From Hordeum vulgare subsp. vulgare (taxonomy: Eukaryota > Streptophyta > Magnoliopsida > Poales > Poaceae): DNA of 64,000 nt. Positions within the stretch are counted from its first letter, which is position 1. Each line of letters starts with the position of its first letter. The stretch spans positions 181,773,703-181,837,702 of the forward strand of contig NC_058519.1 in the NCBI RefSeq assembly GCF_904849725.1, in the 5' to 3' direction. A program made the position numbers and the translations under genes. Shown in pieces: positions 1-10,659 of this stretch. The notes below the pieces were generated by a model. It was given only the letters and a program-made list of their open reading frames with translations, ran no database searches and was not told the DNA's origin.

Positions 1-520
1 TCTTGCTTCATTCAATGGCTCTGTGAAAATATCTGCAAGTTGATCATTAGTGTTGAGGTGAATGAGATCAATCTCCCCATGATTGATATCATCCTTGATG
101 AAGTGGTGACGAATACTAATGTGCTTCATCTTGCAATGTTGAACCGAGTTATTGGAGATCGAGATAGCACTCACATTATCACAATAAAGATGAACTTTGT
201 CACATGTGACACTATAATCCTATAAAGTTTGCCTCATCCAAAGCAACTGAGCACATCAACTTGCGGCAGCGACATACTCGGCCTCGGTGGACGAGAGAGA
301 AACATAGTTTTGTTTCTTGGAAGACCAACTTACTAGAGAGCGAGGAAGAAATTGGCAAACTTCCTCTCCACACGGTCTCCCACCCAATCCGAATCCGAGT
401 ATCCTATGAGATTAAATGAAGCACCTTTGGGATACCATAAGCCACAGATTGGGGTATGAGCCAAATATCAAAAGATTTGCTTGACAGCCGCATAGTGACT
501 TTCCTTTGGTATGGATTGAA
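1..520 (-). pseudogene. Copia RNase H domain (C-terminal part of element G polyprotein)
   Basis: Minus-strand translation gives the copia RNase H block: a segment like GYSDSDWVGD (near 380-400), then SWSSKKQNCVSLSTAEAEY (near 270-330), then CDNVSAISISNNSVQHCKMK (near 125-185), ending in a stretch like NDQLADIFTEPL at the window start. These are the usual conserved RNase H blocks and C-terminal end of copia polyproteins. RNase H removes the RNA template during reverse transcription. The reading frame is broken at least once between this part and the RT. The last residues and the 3' LTR are beyond base 1. Confidence 0.75.
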
Positions 521-521
521 A

Positions 522-1520
522 TCACGCACAAATTCTCACACTCAACATAATATCTACTCTAGATGCACAAAGGTAAATCAGGGAGCCAATCATAGAGCGA
601 TATACCTTTTGATCCACAGCTTTACCATTGGGATCGAGATCAAGATGGCGGTTGAAAGGCATGGGAGTGTTTGTCTTGGCTGGTTTGAGATCATCCATCT
701 TGAACCTCTTGAGCATGTCCTGAGTATATTTGACTTGATTGATGAAGGTTCTTTGACTTCGTTGCTTGACTACGAATCCAAGGAAAAACTTCAACTCTCG
801 CATCATAGACATCTCAAACGCTTTGGTCATGCGTGCGACAAATTCTTCATTAAAAGCTTTGTTAGGAGAACCAAAGATAATATCATCAACATATAGTTGG
901 CATATGAACAAACTCCCTTTGATCTTCTTAGTAAAAACAGTGGGGTCTATTTTCCCAATTTCAAACCCACGATCATGTAACATCTCGATAAGGTGCTCAT
1001 ACTATGCAGGTGGGGCTTGTTTAAGGCCATAGAGTGCCTTATAGAGAACATAAACATGATTGGGGAACTTGGGATCCTCAAACACCGGGGGTTGCTTGAC
1101 ATATATCAACTCCTTAAGGGGACCATTAAGAAATGCAATCTTCACATCCATTTGATATAATTTGAAGTTGTGATGTGAAGAAAATGCAAGCAACATGCGA
1201 ATAAATTCAATGCGAGCAACATGAGAAAAGGTTTCATCGTAGTCGATACCCTCGTTACGAATGGCGACACCGTTTTCATCTTGCTTGTTCTTAAAGATCC
1301 ACTTTGATCCCATGCCATTGTGGTTCTCCTCTGGTCGTGGCACCAATTGCCACACTTTGTTGCGCTCGAATTGGTTGAGTTCTTCTTGCATGGCTTCAAC
1401 CCAGTCCATGTCTTCCAGCACCTCTTGTACCTTTAGGGGTTCAATGCAAGAAACGAACGCATGATGGACACTAAAGATGGTTAATTGACGACGAGTGGTT
1501 ACCCCTCTCACTAAGCACAT
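522..1520 (-). pseudogene. Copia reverse transcriptase (element G)
   Basis: One minus frame holds the copia RT domain, interrupted by an in-frame TAG at 1002-1004 where related elements carry Trp (AP[P/R]AWYE). Motifs seen are KWIFKNKQDENG, YQMDVKIAFLNG, LYKALYGLKQAP and the catalytic LYVDDIIFGS, then FFLGFVVKQ and the IGSLIYLCASR block. About a dozen residues normally found between NGVA and the EGIDYDETF block (RNKARLVAQGY in relatives) are missing, which points to a short in-frame deletion. The YVDD and LYKALYGLKQA motifs favour a SIRE/Maximus-like copia lineage. The product would be inactive. Confidence 0.85.
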
Positions 1521-1814
1521 GAGAATTCTTTATGAGCTTTTCAGCATTCCTGACAGCACGTCTTTCTCGAATCTCCTCAGGAGTAAGCTGCGAAGGAACC
1601 TTTGTGAGACCTTTAATGGCTTTGCGAAATTGATATTGATATTGAGCTTGGTCTTGATCATGAGCTTGGTCTTGATCTTGAGAACTCTCGGAGGTGTGAG
1701 CTTGATCAAAGACATCACTCTCGGAGGTGCAGCACCATCATGAGGTTGATCTTCTCCTTGATCTTGATCATAGGGTTGAGGGCATTCATTTTGTCCTTCG
1801 AAAGCGTCTGGGTC

Positions 1815-2700
1815 TTACGTTGGTGACGGTTCCACTTGAGTAAAACATTGTCCTTCTCCTTCTGCCACAAGGTTCTCCTTAACGGGCAGGAAGTGTCCCA
1901 CACCCATTCTTCTTATGGCTTGGGGAGCAATTTCCTCACCTACATCACAAAGACCGCTTTGCTCCACTTGGTAGAAATTATTCTCATCAAACTCCATGTT
2001 ACACGTCTCATTAATGAGTCCATTAGACTTGTTGAGGACACGATAAGCACGAGAGTTTGTAGCATAATCAACAAATATGCCCTCTTGAGCTCTAGGTTCA
2101 AATTTAGTCAGACGAGCACTTTTCTTAAGAATGAAACACTTACAACCAAACACCCGGAAGTACTTCAGGTTGGGCTTGTTACCGGTAAGAATTTCATAAG
2201 GAGTCTTGTTCAAGCCTTTGCGGAGGTAGAGCCGATTGGCTGCACGACATGCAGTGTTGATAGCTTCGGCCAAAAAGTTACATGGAGATTTAAACTCCGC
2301 CTTCATGGTCCTTGCCGCGTCCATCAACGTCTGGTTTTTCCTTTCTGCTACACCATTTTGTTGAGGAGTATATGGTGTGGAGTATTAATGCTTCATTCCC
2401 TCATCACTTAAACATTCATCTTAGGTGTAATTATTGAACTCGGTGCCATTCTCACTTCTAATAAATTATATTTTTGCCTCATGTTGACGTTGAGATACAT
2501 TGGCAAAGTCGGTCATAATTTGTTGAGTCTCACTTTTTCTCTTGAAGAAGTACACCCCAGTATATCTCAAGTAATCATCCACAATCACCAAGCAATACTT
2601 TCTTCCCCCAAGACTGTTGAAAGATGGAGGACCAAAGAGATCCATGTGAAGGAGCTCCAAGGGCCTATTCGAGTATATGGTATTCGTGGGGCAGTGAGCT
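1815..2700 (-). pseudogene. Copia integrase core (element G)
   Basis: The upstream part (2466-2660) reads LLHMDLFGPPSFNSLGGRKY, which carries the first catalytic Asp, followed by CLVIVDDYLRYTGVYFFKRK. A frame break lies near 2330-2465. The C-terminal part (1815-2327) reads MDAARTMKAEF, LNKTPYEILTGNKPNLKYFR and VFGCKCFILKK, the region just after the DDE core. Between them, in other frames, are remnants of the PQQNGVAERKN block with the catalytic Glu. Integrase inserts the cDNA into the genome. At least two frameshifts and a stop separate the pieces. Confidence 0.8.
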
Positions 2701-2718
2701 GTCTCATGACGCTTTCCT

Positions 2719-3240
2719 TCAATACAAGCACTTCATGCATGATCTTTGGCAAAACTCAAATTTGTCAGTCCAAGGACGTGATCCCCTTTGAGGAGACTTT
2801 GCAAAGATCTCATATTGACGTGGGCTAGCCGGCAATTCCAAAGCCATCCCACTGGTAGCCATTAGACAAGTCGCGGTCTTAGTTGGTTGCTCCAAAAAGT
2901 TAACCACATAGAGACCGTTCTCGACATGCCCAACAAAGGCCACTTTAAGAGTCTTGCTCCACAAAAGGGCCACATAGTCAATACCAAAGAAGGTACTAAA
3001 ACCCATGAGTGTGAGTTGATGAACGAAAAGTAAATTGTATGCGAGGGTCTCAACAAGCTTGACCCTTTCAATGGTAATTTCCGAAGAAATTACCACCTTG
3101 CGAAGACCAAATACCTTTGAAATCGCATCATCACCAAAGGAGACTTGGGTGGCTATGGATGGGTTGGGATGAACATCCACCACCAAGTCCTTGCTTCTGG
3201 TCATATGATTTGTTGCTCCGCTATCGAGAAACCTTGACAC
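2719..3240 (-). pseudogene. Copia aspartic protease and pre-integrase region (element G)
   Basis: The frame begins MSRFLDSGATNHMT, where DSG is the retropepsin-type catalytic triplet of copia elements. It continues through the protease flap region to the start of the pre-integrase zinc-binding segment (CLMATSGMALELPASPRQYE). Related polyproteins continue from there in another frame with the His and Cys ligands, so a frameshift lies near 2830. The 173-codon fragment is in the expected place between gag and integrase. The protease would cleave the polyprotein in the virus-like particle. Confidence 0.75.
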
Positions 3241-3268
3241 TCCAGCGGAAGCAAACTCCTACATAAGA

Positions 3269-4951
3269 TTAATGCTTGGATTTAGGTACCCATTGTTTAA
3301 AGGATCCTTTCAGGTTAGTAACAAGGGTCTTAGGAACCCAAATAGACCATTCAATGTACTCATAAGTGGAACCAACAAATTTAGCAAAGACATTTCCATC
3401 ACTAGCACGACATAGAATATAAGATGGATTAAATTCACCGACATTGTTAGGAGGGAGGATTTTGCCTTTCTTGGCATTATAACCCTTAGCTTTCCTCTTC
3501 CTCTTTTCGTGAGTACCCTCTCGTGCCTTGACAAAGGTTTCTTTAAGGAAGGAAGGTTGCTTGGTCTTGATCTTCTTGTTCTTCTTGGCCTTGGGTGCAA
3601 ACCCAATTCCTTCCTTTGCAACCACCTCCTTTTTATTGCTTAGAAGGTCATTGAGATTCTTTTTTCCTTGAATGCATGTCATAAGGCCTTTCTCAAGCTC
3701 CTCCTTTAATTTGGCATTCTCATCCACAAGATGTACATGCTCACAACATGGGTTAGTAGCATGTGCATTATCAATTAAAGCAAATGGAGAACACGTGGCT
3801 ATCTCCTTAGTAAGCTTTACTTGGAGTTGAGCATGAGACTCTTTCAACAAGGCATGAGCACTCTTCAAAGCCTTGTGGGCCTTGTCAAGTATGGCAAGCT
3901 CTTTCTCGAGTCTAGCATGATCAACCCCAAGTGCAGCCTTTTCAGTTTCAAGCACATGAGTCACGACAAGAGCATGATCATGATTTTTCTGTAATTTAGC
4001 AAGGTCATCGTGTTGTGTGACTCCTCAAGAGTCAAACGAAGCCCTTTCTCTTCCTCAAGATCAATGGAGAGATCTGCAATCTCATCAACATAGTTACGAC
4101 TATGTCCTTGTAAAGTAGAGATAGTTTCTTCATCCGTTTTGATGAGGTCATTAGCCTCACCAAGTTGTTCCAAGAGATCAACAAAATGATTTTTAGTTTT
4201 ACCCTTCAGTTTTCTCATGAATCTATCAAAGGTGTTTTCTTCATCATTAACCTCCTGTTGTTCATCTCCACTAACCATAGGAGAGGGGGTAGTGGAAATA
4301 ATAGTTTTGATGTTGGAGGTTACCTTGTTGGAAGATTTGGCCATAAGACACTTGGCAATGCAGTTCTTGTTGGGGTGTTGAAGAGAGACACCTTGCTTGC
4401 AGAAGAAGATGCAATGGCCATCGTGGACATTCCCATCACTTAACCACTTACATCATCATCGTCATCCTCATCGGAGAGATACTCCTCTTGAGCCACCAAC
4501 ACCTTTTGGGGATTTTTCTTGGAGAAGTTGTTCTTGTTGGGGAAGGGCTTGGCCTTGTCTTTGCGGATAAGTTTGCCACCATAGTCTTCCCTCTTCCCAT
4601 AAGGACAGCCAGCCACAAAGTGACTCACATTACCACAATTGTATCAAGTCCTCACATGTTCCTTTCCTTTCGACCCATTTGAGTTGTTCTTGGAGAAATT
4701 GGGCTTTGAGTTTCTCTTGTTGCCCCAAAATTGTCCTGAGGCAAGAGCCATATGCTCGTGATAAGCATACTTGGTGTCTTCAGGGCACAATTCCTCTTCT
4801 TCTTCTTCATCTTCATCCAAAACAGCCTTGGCCTTAAAAGGAAGGTTGGGAAGGTCTTTTCTTGACGTTGGGCACGAGCTAGAGCATTGTCAGCGGTCTT
4901 GTTCAAAACGTTCATGGCAATGAACTCATCCAACACATCACTTGAGGACAT
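3269..4951 (-). pseudogene. Copia gag with zinc knuckle and coiled coil (element G)
   Basis: Several minus frames together make a SIRE-like gag. At 4652-4951 are VLDEFIAMNVLNKTADNALA and an acidic tract read in another frame. At 4440-4628 is the zinc knuckle (CGN, then SHFVAGCPYGKRED) followed by an Asp-rich run. At 3961-4344 is an acidic, heptad-like segment. At 3269-3964 is a long Lys/Glu/Leu-rich coiled coil starting MTHVLETEKAALG. A stop replaces the first Cys-containing codon region near 4640, and frames change at about 4440, 4350 and 3960. Gag would package the element RNA. The coiled-coil extension is typical of SIRE-type gags. Confidence 0.75.
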
Positions 4952-5337
4952 GCAGCTACCAAATACTCAAAAAACTCTTGAATAACATGCTTTCCAATAA
5001 TGTTCCCACTACCCACATGATAGATTTTGGCTTTTATAAATTTGTGAGTATCACTATGGAGAACTTGACTTTTAGGAGGAGCATGAGTAGAATCAATAAA
5101 TGTGGGTCTCTCCTCTCCAAGTCACTAGAACTATTACTAGCACGCTCAACAATGACTTTCTCGAATTCAGACATGATAGCAACTTTAAAGCAAGCAAAGA
5201 AACAAACTAGCAACTAGCAAAGATAAATATTTTCGTATTTTTTAGTTTATGAAGCAAGAAAAATATAACAGCAAATAAAAATAAGGACAAGTGAATGATA
5301 ATTTGTGTGGAGGTACTTGATAGTAGGTTGATGATAC
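4952..5337 (-). other. Leader and gag start of element G, resembling Athila-type leader
   Basis: Between the primer site and the copia-like gag, the minus strand reads a T-rich leader. It resembles the leader of the Athila-type element at 60930-61085 (both have ATATTT, TTGCTT and ACTTATCTTTGC-like blocks just before an ATG). The first short frame starts at 5174 (MSEFEKVIVERASN). A second frame then reads KAKIYHVGSGNIIGKHVIQE before the copia gag begins near 4950. The join between the two kinds of sequence is therefore around 4950-4960. Confidence 0.5.
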
Positions 5338-5355
5338 TCCCCGGCAACGGCGCCA
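5338..5355 (-). other. Primer-binding site matching tRNA-Asp (element G)
   Basis: The minus strand reads TGGCGCCGTTGCCGGGGA, an 18-base complement to the 3' end (with CCA) of plant tRNA-Asp(GUC). It directly follows the LTR, as a minus-strand primer site should. The tRNA-Asp primer is usual for Athila-group gypsy elements; most copia elements, including A and C in this window, use initiator tRNA-Met. Confidence 0.85.
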
Positions 5356-6768
5356 AAAATCCTTCCTCATACTTGTGATCTGCGTTGGGTTTTCCATGAA
5401 GAGGAATGGGTGATGCAACATAGTATAGTAAGTATTTCCCTCAGTGAGAACCAAGGTTATCAATACGGACAAGAGGGTTCTCAACCCCCTTGGACTCGTT
5501 ATTTGCAAGCAAGTAAAGTGTGTAGATGATAGTTGATAATTGTAAAATAAATAAAAATTAAATGAATTCAGCGAGGTGACTATAGCTTTTTAAATATATT
5601 AGTGAATAGATCCCGGGGCAATAGTTTTCCCTAGTGGCATCTCTCATAAAGTAAGCATGCGGTGGGTAAACAAATTACTGTTGGGAAATTGATAGCAAAG
5701 CACATAGTTATGTGATACTCACGGCTATGATCATGTGTATATAGGAATCACGTCCATAAGAAAATAGGCCAACTCCTGCCTACACCTATTCCTATTACTC
5801 CACGGACTGACCGCTATCCACCATGCATCCAGAGTATTAAGTAAAACAAAGTAATGCTTGGAAAACAATGACATGATGTTGACAAAGAGGGCTCAATAAA
5901 TATGAATTAACCACATGGTTTTATACTTACTGTCAACAATACAAAGATGTGTCTTGTCCCCTACTATGTCACTTGGATATAGAGCACCGCCAGATTCAAC
6001 CCACTACAATGCACACCTCCCACTGAAGAAAGATTAATCTAATTGGCCAAGCTAAATCAATAGATCAAAGAAATTTATGAAGCTATAATAATAATAAAAA
6101 TAAGAACCAAATATAGAATTCAAAGAAGACTCAAATATTTTTGTATTTAAGATCAATAGAGAGAGAGATATATATAACCATCTAGGTACTAACTACGAAC
6201 CCACAGGTCGGTGGTGAAGTACTCACACATCACCACGGGAGGAGCAAGGATGATGTAGATGCTCTCCATGATCGATCCCCCCTCCGACAGGGCACTTAAA
6301 AAGGGCTCTAGATGGGCAGACAGTGGAACAGAGACTTGTGGCAGCATAAAAATGTTTTGGGAGGCTCCTTTGTTTTTTGGGGATTTATTACAATTTAAAG
6401 GACGGAGAGGGATGTTGGGAGGCGCTTGAGGGGACCACCACATAACTAGGTGGAGAAACCCCCCTAGGCGCGCCCTGTTGTGTGTTGTCTCCCTCGTGTG
6501 GCATCCTTGCTCCTCCCGAACCTTCACAGTCCTCTTTCGGTTCATAAAAAATCATCAAAATGTTTCGGGGCAATTGGACTTCGTTTGGTAATGAAAACTT
6601 GAAAAGCCAAAAAACATGCACAAAACAACAAGTGGCACTGGCAGTCGGTCAATAAGTTAGTGCTCAAAAATAATATTAATCGGTAATTAAATACCCAAAA
6701 AGTATCCTAATTTGATAATATTATAGCATGGAACAATCAAAACTTATAGATACATTGAAGACGTATCA
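5356..6768 (-). repeat. 5' LTR of element G (Athila-type)
   Basis: The LTR starts (minus strand) TGATACGTCTTC at 6768 and ends next to the primer site near 5356, about 1.4 kb. Internal landmarks are shared with the LTR of F (8204-9758) and with 59188-60890: a 'cggcagggcac' type block near 6285, the 'ctaactatgga/cgaacc(c)gtaggt' block near 6190-6210, the 'tattactccac...ccgctatccagcatgcat' block near 5795-5835, and the 'agatcccgg...ggc' block near 5610. The exact inner end is uncertain by a few bases. Confidence 0.75.
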
Positions 6769-6850
6769 ATCCATCGGGGGGTCCACCCACCTGAGGGGGA
6801 GGCACATGGGGTGAGACAGAGGCGTGCTAGCCGATGGTGGGCTGGGATCG
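6769..6850 (+). repeat. Element H, left fragment of an Angela-like LTR
   Basis: This GC-rich stretch (ggtccacccacctg...cacatgggg...gatggtgggctggg) matches the middle of Angela/BARE-type LTRs in plus orientation. The matching LTR continues at 38890 on the far side of element E. H is therefore the outermost layer of the nest, split by E. The left end of H is cut off at the start of element G's LTR. Confidence 0.6.
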
Positions 6851-7890
6851 TGATGTATACTACACAACTTTAATCTTGTAAACTCTATTGGGCCTCCAAG
6901 CGCAGAGTTTTGTAGGACGGTAGCAATTCTCTCACAAGTGGATGACATAATGTTTATCAATCCTTGGGAGGTGTAGGATGTAGACGGTCTCTCTCGAAAA
7001 ACCTTGTGTACCCAACACATCTAATACAATTTCAAATTGTATAGGTGCACTAGTTCGGCAAAGAGATGGTGATACAAGTGCAATATATATGAGTAGTAGA
7101 TATAGGTTTTTGTAATCTGAAAATATATAAACAAAAAGGTAGCAAGTAACGAAAGTGAAGATAAATGGTATTTCAATGCTTTGAAATAAGGCCTAGGGTT
7201 CATACTTTCACTAGTGCAATATCTCAACAATGCTAATATAATAGAATCATATGATCATCCCTCAGAGTGCAACAAACAATCACTCCAAAGTTCATAGGTA
7301 GTGGAGAACATAAGATGAAATTGGTATAGGTAGTAGAACCACCTCAAAGATATTCTTTTCGATCAATCTATTGAGCTATTCCTATAAGTGTCACAAACAA
7401 CGCTAGAGTTCGTACTAGAATGTCACCTATGATACACATCAATCAACCCTAATGTCACCTAGATGCTCCAATTCCACCTCAATTATCCGTGGGTTAATTA
7501 TTCGACATGCATCAAACAATTTAGGATTCGTCACATTCAGTCCAACACGAAGAACATAAAAGAGAACCCCAAGATTTCCATCAGAGAAAGTAGGACAAGA
7601 ACGTTTATCAACCCATATGCATAGATTACCCCATTATCACCACGAGAGTCCAAACGTTGAGTACCAAAACATATATCAAGTGAATCAATAGAATACACCA
7701 TTGTCGCCATGGCTATCCACATGCAAGACATACACCAAGTGATCTCAAATCCAATATTCAGTCCAACATAATAAAATCTCAACAGAAAGATTCCATTCAT
7801 CACATCAAGATAGCAAGGGACAAACACTATATGATCCAACTACATTAACAAAGCTCGAGATTCAACAAGATCGTGACATCTCAAGAACAC

Positions 7891-7922
7891 AAGAGAGGGA
7901 GAGAAAGAGAGAGAGAGAGAGA
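7891..7922. repeat. GA-rich microsatellite in E 3' LTR
   Basis: Imperfect (GA)n within the LTR. It lies at the same place as the longer, purer (AG)n at 33664-33695 in the other LTR of E. Confidence 0.85.
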
Positions 7923-8198
7923 CCAAACACATAGATACTGGTACATACCCTCAGCCCCAAGGGTAAACTACTCCATCCTCATCGTGGACACCGTTGGCAT
8001 GATGAAGATGGCATTTAGTGATGATTTTCCCCTTCGGCAGGGTGCCAGAATGGGCTCCGAATGAGTTTTCTTCTATATGGAGGCTTGCGGTGGCGGAGCG
8101 GAAGTTCTAGGTTAACTTCTGATGGTTTGTGTATATATAGAGTTTTTCAACATTGAATCACGTCAAACGGAGCCACAAGGTGGTCCCAAGACATCAGG

Positions 8199-8203
8199 GC
8201 GCC
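8199..8203. repeat. Target-site duplication of F, left copy (gcgcc)
   Basis: gcgcc here and at 10655-10659 flank F exactly. The uninterrupted homologous site near 38588-38625 shows the two sides belong together. Confidence 0.85.
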
Positions 8204-9758
8204 TGCTACGGCAAAAAAAGTCATTTCCCGGCAACGGTGCCAAAAATCCTTCTATCGTCTCTTGAGCTTGCGTTGGTTTTTCCCTTGAAGAGGAAAGGGC
8301 GATGCAGCACAGGAGCAGTAAGTATTTCCCTCAGTTTGAGAACGAAGGTATCAATCCAGTAGGAGAATCTCGTCAAGTCTAGAGTACGTGCACAAACACA
8401 AAGAGCTTGCACCCAACGCTATAAAGGGGTTGTCAATCCCTTCAAGATTGATTACAAAGTGAGATCTGAAGGCGGAAAGTGCAACGAAGAAAAAGAGTAA
8501 GGCTGAAAATATGGTGTGGAATAGACCCGGGGGCCATAGTGTTCACTAGAGGCTTGTCTCAAAATAGCAAATATCACGGTGGGGGAACAAATTATTGTCG
8601 AGCAATTGATAGAACCGTGCAAAGTCATGATGATATCTAAGGCAATGATCATACATAGAGGCATCACGTCCAAGACAAGTAGACCGATACTTTCTGCATC
8701 TACTACTATTACTCCACACATCGACCGCTATCCAGCATGCATCTAGTGTAATGAGTTCATCATGAACAGAGTAACGCCTTAAGCAAGATGACATGATGTA
8801 GAGGGATAATCTCAAACCAATGATGAAAACCCCATCTTTTTACCCTTGATGGCAACAACATGATGCCTGCCTTGCTACCCCTTCTGTCACTGGGTGAGGT
8901 CACCGCACGGTATGAACCCAAAACCAAGACCTTCTTCCATTGCGAGAATCATAGTTTGAGTTGGCCAAACAAAACCCACAACTCGAAGAGAATTACAAGG
9001 ATATGAAATCATGCATAAGAGAGATCAGAAGAAACTCAAATAAGATTCATAGATAATCTGATAATAAATCCACAATTCATCGGATCTCGACAAACACACC
9101 GCAAAAGAAGATTACATCGGATAGATCTCCATGAAGATCATGGAGAACTTTGTATTGAAGATCCAAGAGAGAGAAGAAGCCATCTAGCTACTAACTATGG
9201 ACCCGTAGGTCTATGGTGAACTACTCACGCATCATCGGAGAGGTCATGGTTTTGATGAAGAAGCCCTCCGTATCCGAATCCCCCCTCCGACAGGGCACCA
9301 GAACGTGCCCCAGATGGGATCTTGCGGAGACAGAAGCTTGCGGCAGCGGAAAAGTACTTTCGATGATCTCTTGATTTTTTCTGGGACTTTACGGAATTCA
9401 TAGGCGAAAGTCCTAGGGCAGAGGTGGCCCAGGGAGCCCACAAGCCAGGGAGGCGCATCCCCCTGGCCGCGGCTAGGGGGCTTGTGGGGTCCCTGCAGGC
9501 CCCGTGCCCTGATTCTCACGCTTCCCGATGTTTTTGTGTTTCGGAAAAAATCATTTTGGCAGTTTCGTTCCGTTTGGACTCCGTTCAAAATCCTCCTCTG
9601 AAAGGGGTCAAAAACATGGGAAAAACAGGAACTGGCACTTGGCACTGAGTTATTAGGTTAGTCCCAAAAAATATATAAAAGGCATACAAAACATCCAAAG
9701 TTTGACAAGATAATAGCATGAAACCATCAAAAATTATAGATACGTTGGAGACGTATCA
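8204..9758 (-). repeat. 3' LTR of element F
   Basis: The LTR starts TGATACGTCTCCAACGTATC (minus strand, from 9758) and ends at the target duplication at 8204. It contains the landmarks shared with the other Athila-type LTRs here. Its last ~40 bases include a primer-site-like sequence (see 8227-8242). Confidence 0.85.
8227..8242 (-). other. Primer-site-like sequence inside the LTR of F
   Basis: The minus strand reads TGGCACCGTTGCCGGG, one mismatch from the tRNA-Asp complement. It lies 23 bases inside the LTR end defined by the gcgcc duplication, so it belongs to the LTR rather than to an internal region. Confidence 0.6.
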
Positions 9759-10513
9759 AGCATCCCCAAGCTTTACTACTGCTCGTCCTCGAGTAGGGAA
9801 GTGATAAAGACTGAACTTTTGATGTGGAATGCTACCTAGCATAGTTGTCCTTTGCAACTTCTTTCATGTGACATGAATGTTCAGATCCTTAAGATTCAAA
9901 ACAATAGTTTGCTATTGACATCAAAACAATAATACTTCAACCAAACTAGCAAGGTAATCATGAACTTTCAAAATAACAAGGCCAAGGAAAGTTATCCCTA
10001 CAAAATCATATAGTCTGGCTATGCTCCATCATCCTCACACAACTAATGTAAATCATGCACAACCCCGGTATTGGCCAAGTAATTGTTTTCGCACTCTTAC
10101 TTTCTCAAACTTTTTATAACTATCACGCAATACATGAGCGTGAGCCATGGATATAGCACTATAAGTGGAATAGAGTGTGGTGGTGGTTGTGAGACAAAAA
10201 GGAGGAGATGGTCACATTGACTCGACGTATCAAAGGGCTATGGAGATGCCCATTAATAGATATCAATGTGAATGAGTAGGGATTGCCATACAAGGGATGC
10301 ACTAGAGCAATAAGTATGTGAAAGCTCAAAAGGAGAACTAGTGGGTGTGCATCCAACTTGCTTGCTCACGAAGACCTAGGGAAATTTGAGGAAGCCCATC
10401 ATTGGAATATACAAGCCAAGTTATATAGTAAAGATTCCCACTAGCATATGGTAGTGAAAAAGCAAGAAGCTCTCAATTATGAAGAACATGGTGCTATTAT
10501 GAAGCACAAGTGT
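9759..10513 (-). other. 3' internal remnant and polypurine tract of F
   Basis: Noncoding. Next to the 3' LTR the minus strand reads AAGCTTGGGGATGCT, the polypurine tract used to prime plus-strand DNA synthesis. The preceding CTACTCGAGGACGAGCAG block is a landmark of Athila-type internal 3' ends in Triticeae. No reading frame with recognisable similarity was seen. Confidence 0.75.
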
Positions 10514-10654
10514 GGAAAAAGATAGGAACTGACACTTGGCACTGAGTTAATAAGTTAGTCCCAAAAATATATAAAAGGCGTACTAAACATCCAAAGTTTG
10601 ACAAGATAATAGCATGAACCCATCAAAAATTATAGATACGTTGGAGACGTATCA
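10514..10654 (-). repeat. Truncated 5' LTR of F
   Basis: The first 141 bp of the LTR, almost identical to 9620-9758, ending in gacgtatca next to the gcgcc duplication. Confidence 0.85.
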
Positions 10655-10659
10655 GCGCC
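10655..10659. repeat. Target-site duplication of F, right copy (gcgcc)
   Basis: Exact copy of 8199-8203. Confidence 0.85.

Larger units (their letters stand above)
1..6768 (-). mobile_element. Element G: minus-strand LTR retrotransposon, copia internal region with Athila-type LTR, cut by window edge
   Basis: Read on the minus strand, an LTR starting TGATACGTCTTC at 6768 runs down to a tRNA-Asp primer site at 5338-5355. A short leader follows, then gag, protease, integrase, RT and RNase H down to base 1. The polyprotein order (integrase before RT) is Ty1/copia, and its motifs resemble the SIRE/Maximus lineage. The LTR and leader, however, resemble the Athila-type LTRs elsewhere in this window. 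The 3' LTR lies outside the window, so size and target duplication cannot be checked. All coding parts contain stops or frameshifts, so the copy is dead. An Athila-type element with a copia body inserted or swapped in is an alternative to a true chimeric family. Confidence 0.8.
6851..8203 (-). repeat. 3' LTR of element E, downstream part
   Basis: It begins tgatgtatactacacaactt on the plus strand, matching 32631 onward (tgatgtctactacacaactt). The two copies stay collinear through the 'gggcctccaagcgcagagttttgt' block, a GA microsatellite and the 'gcagggtgcca' block, up to 'agacatcagggcgc' at 8190-8202. The match resumes at 10660 beyond F. Confidence 0.85.
8204..10654 (-). mobile_element. Element F: internally deleted Athila-type element in E's 3' LTR
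   Basis: F is 2451 bp, ends tg...ca on the plus strand and is flanked by gcgcc on both sides. In minus orientation it has only the first ~141 bp of its 5' LTR (10654-10514), about 755 bp of the 3' end of an internal region (10513-9759), a polypurine tract, and a full 3' LTR (9758-8204). The 10514-10654 stretch is nearly identical to 9620-9758, confirming both as the same LTR start. Primer site, gag and pol are gone, so a deletion from inside the 5' LTR to near the 3' end of the internal region is inferred. Confidence 0.85.

Noticed and set aside
456..896. 146-codon plus-strand frame
   Set aside because: It is antisense to the RT frame on the minus strand and shows no protein-like conservation.
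5338..5355. tRNA-Asp gene fragment
   Set aside because: Only the last 18 bases match, and the place (next to an LTR, on the element's strand) is that of a primer-binding site. The same holds at 32603.
6846..6850. gatcg as target duplication of element E
   Set aside because: The other flank reads gcgct (38890-38894), so fewer than three positions agree.
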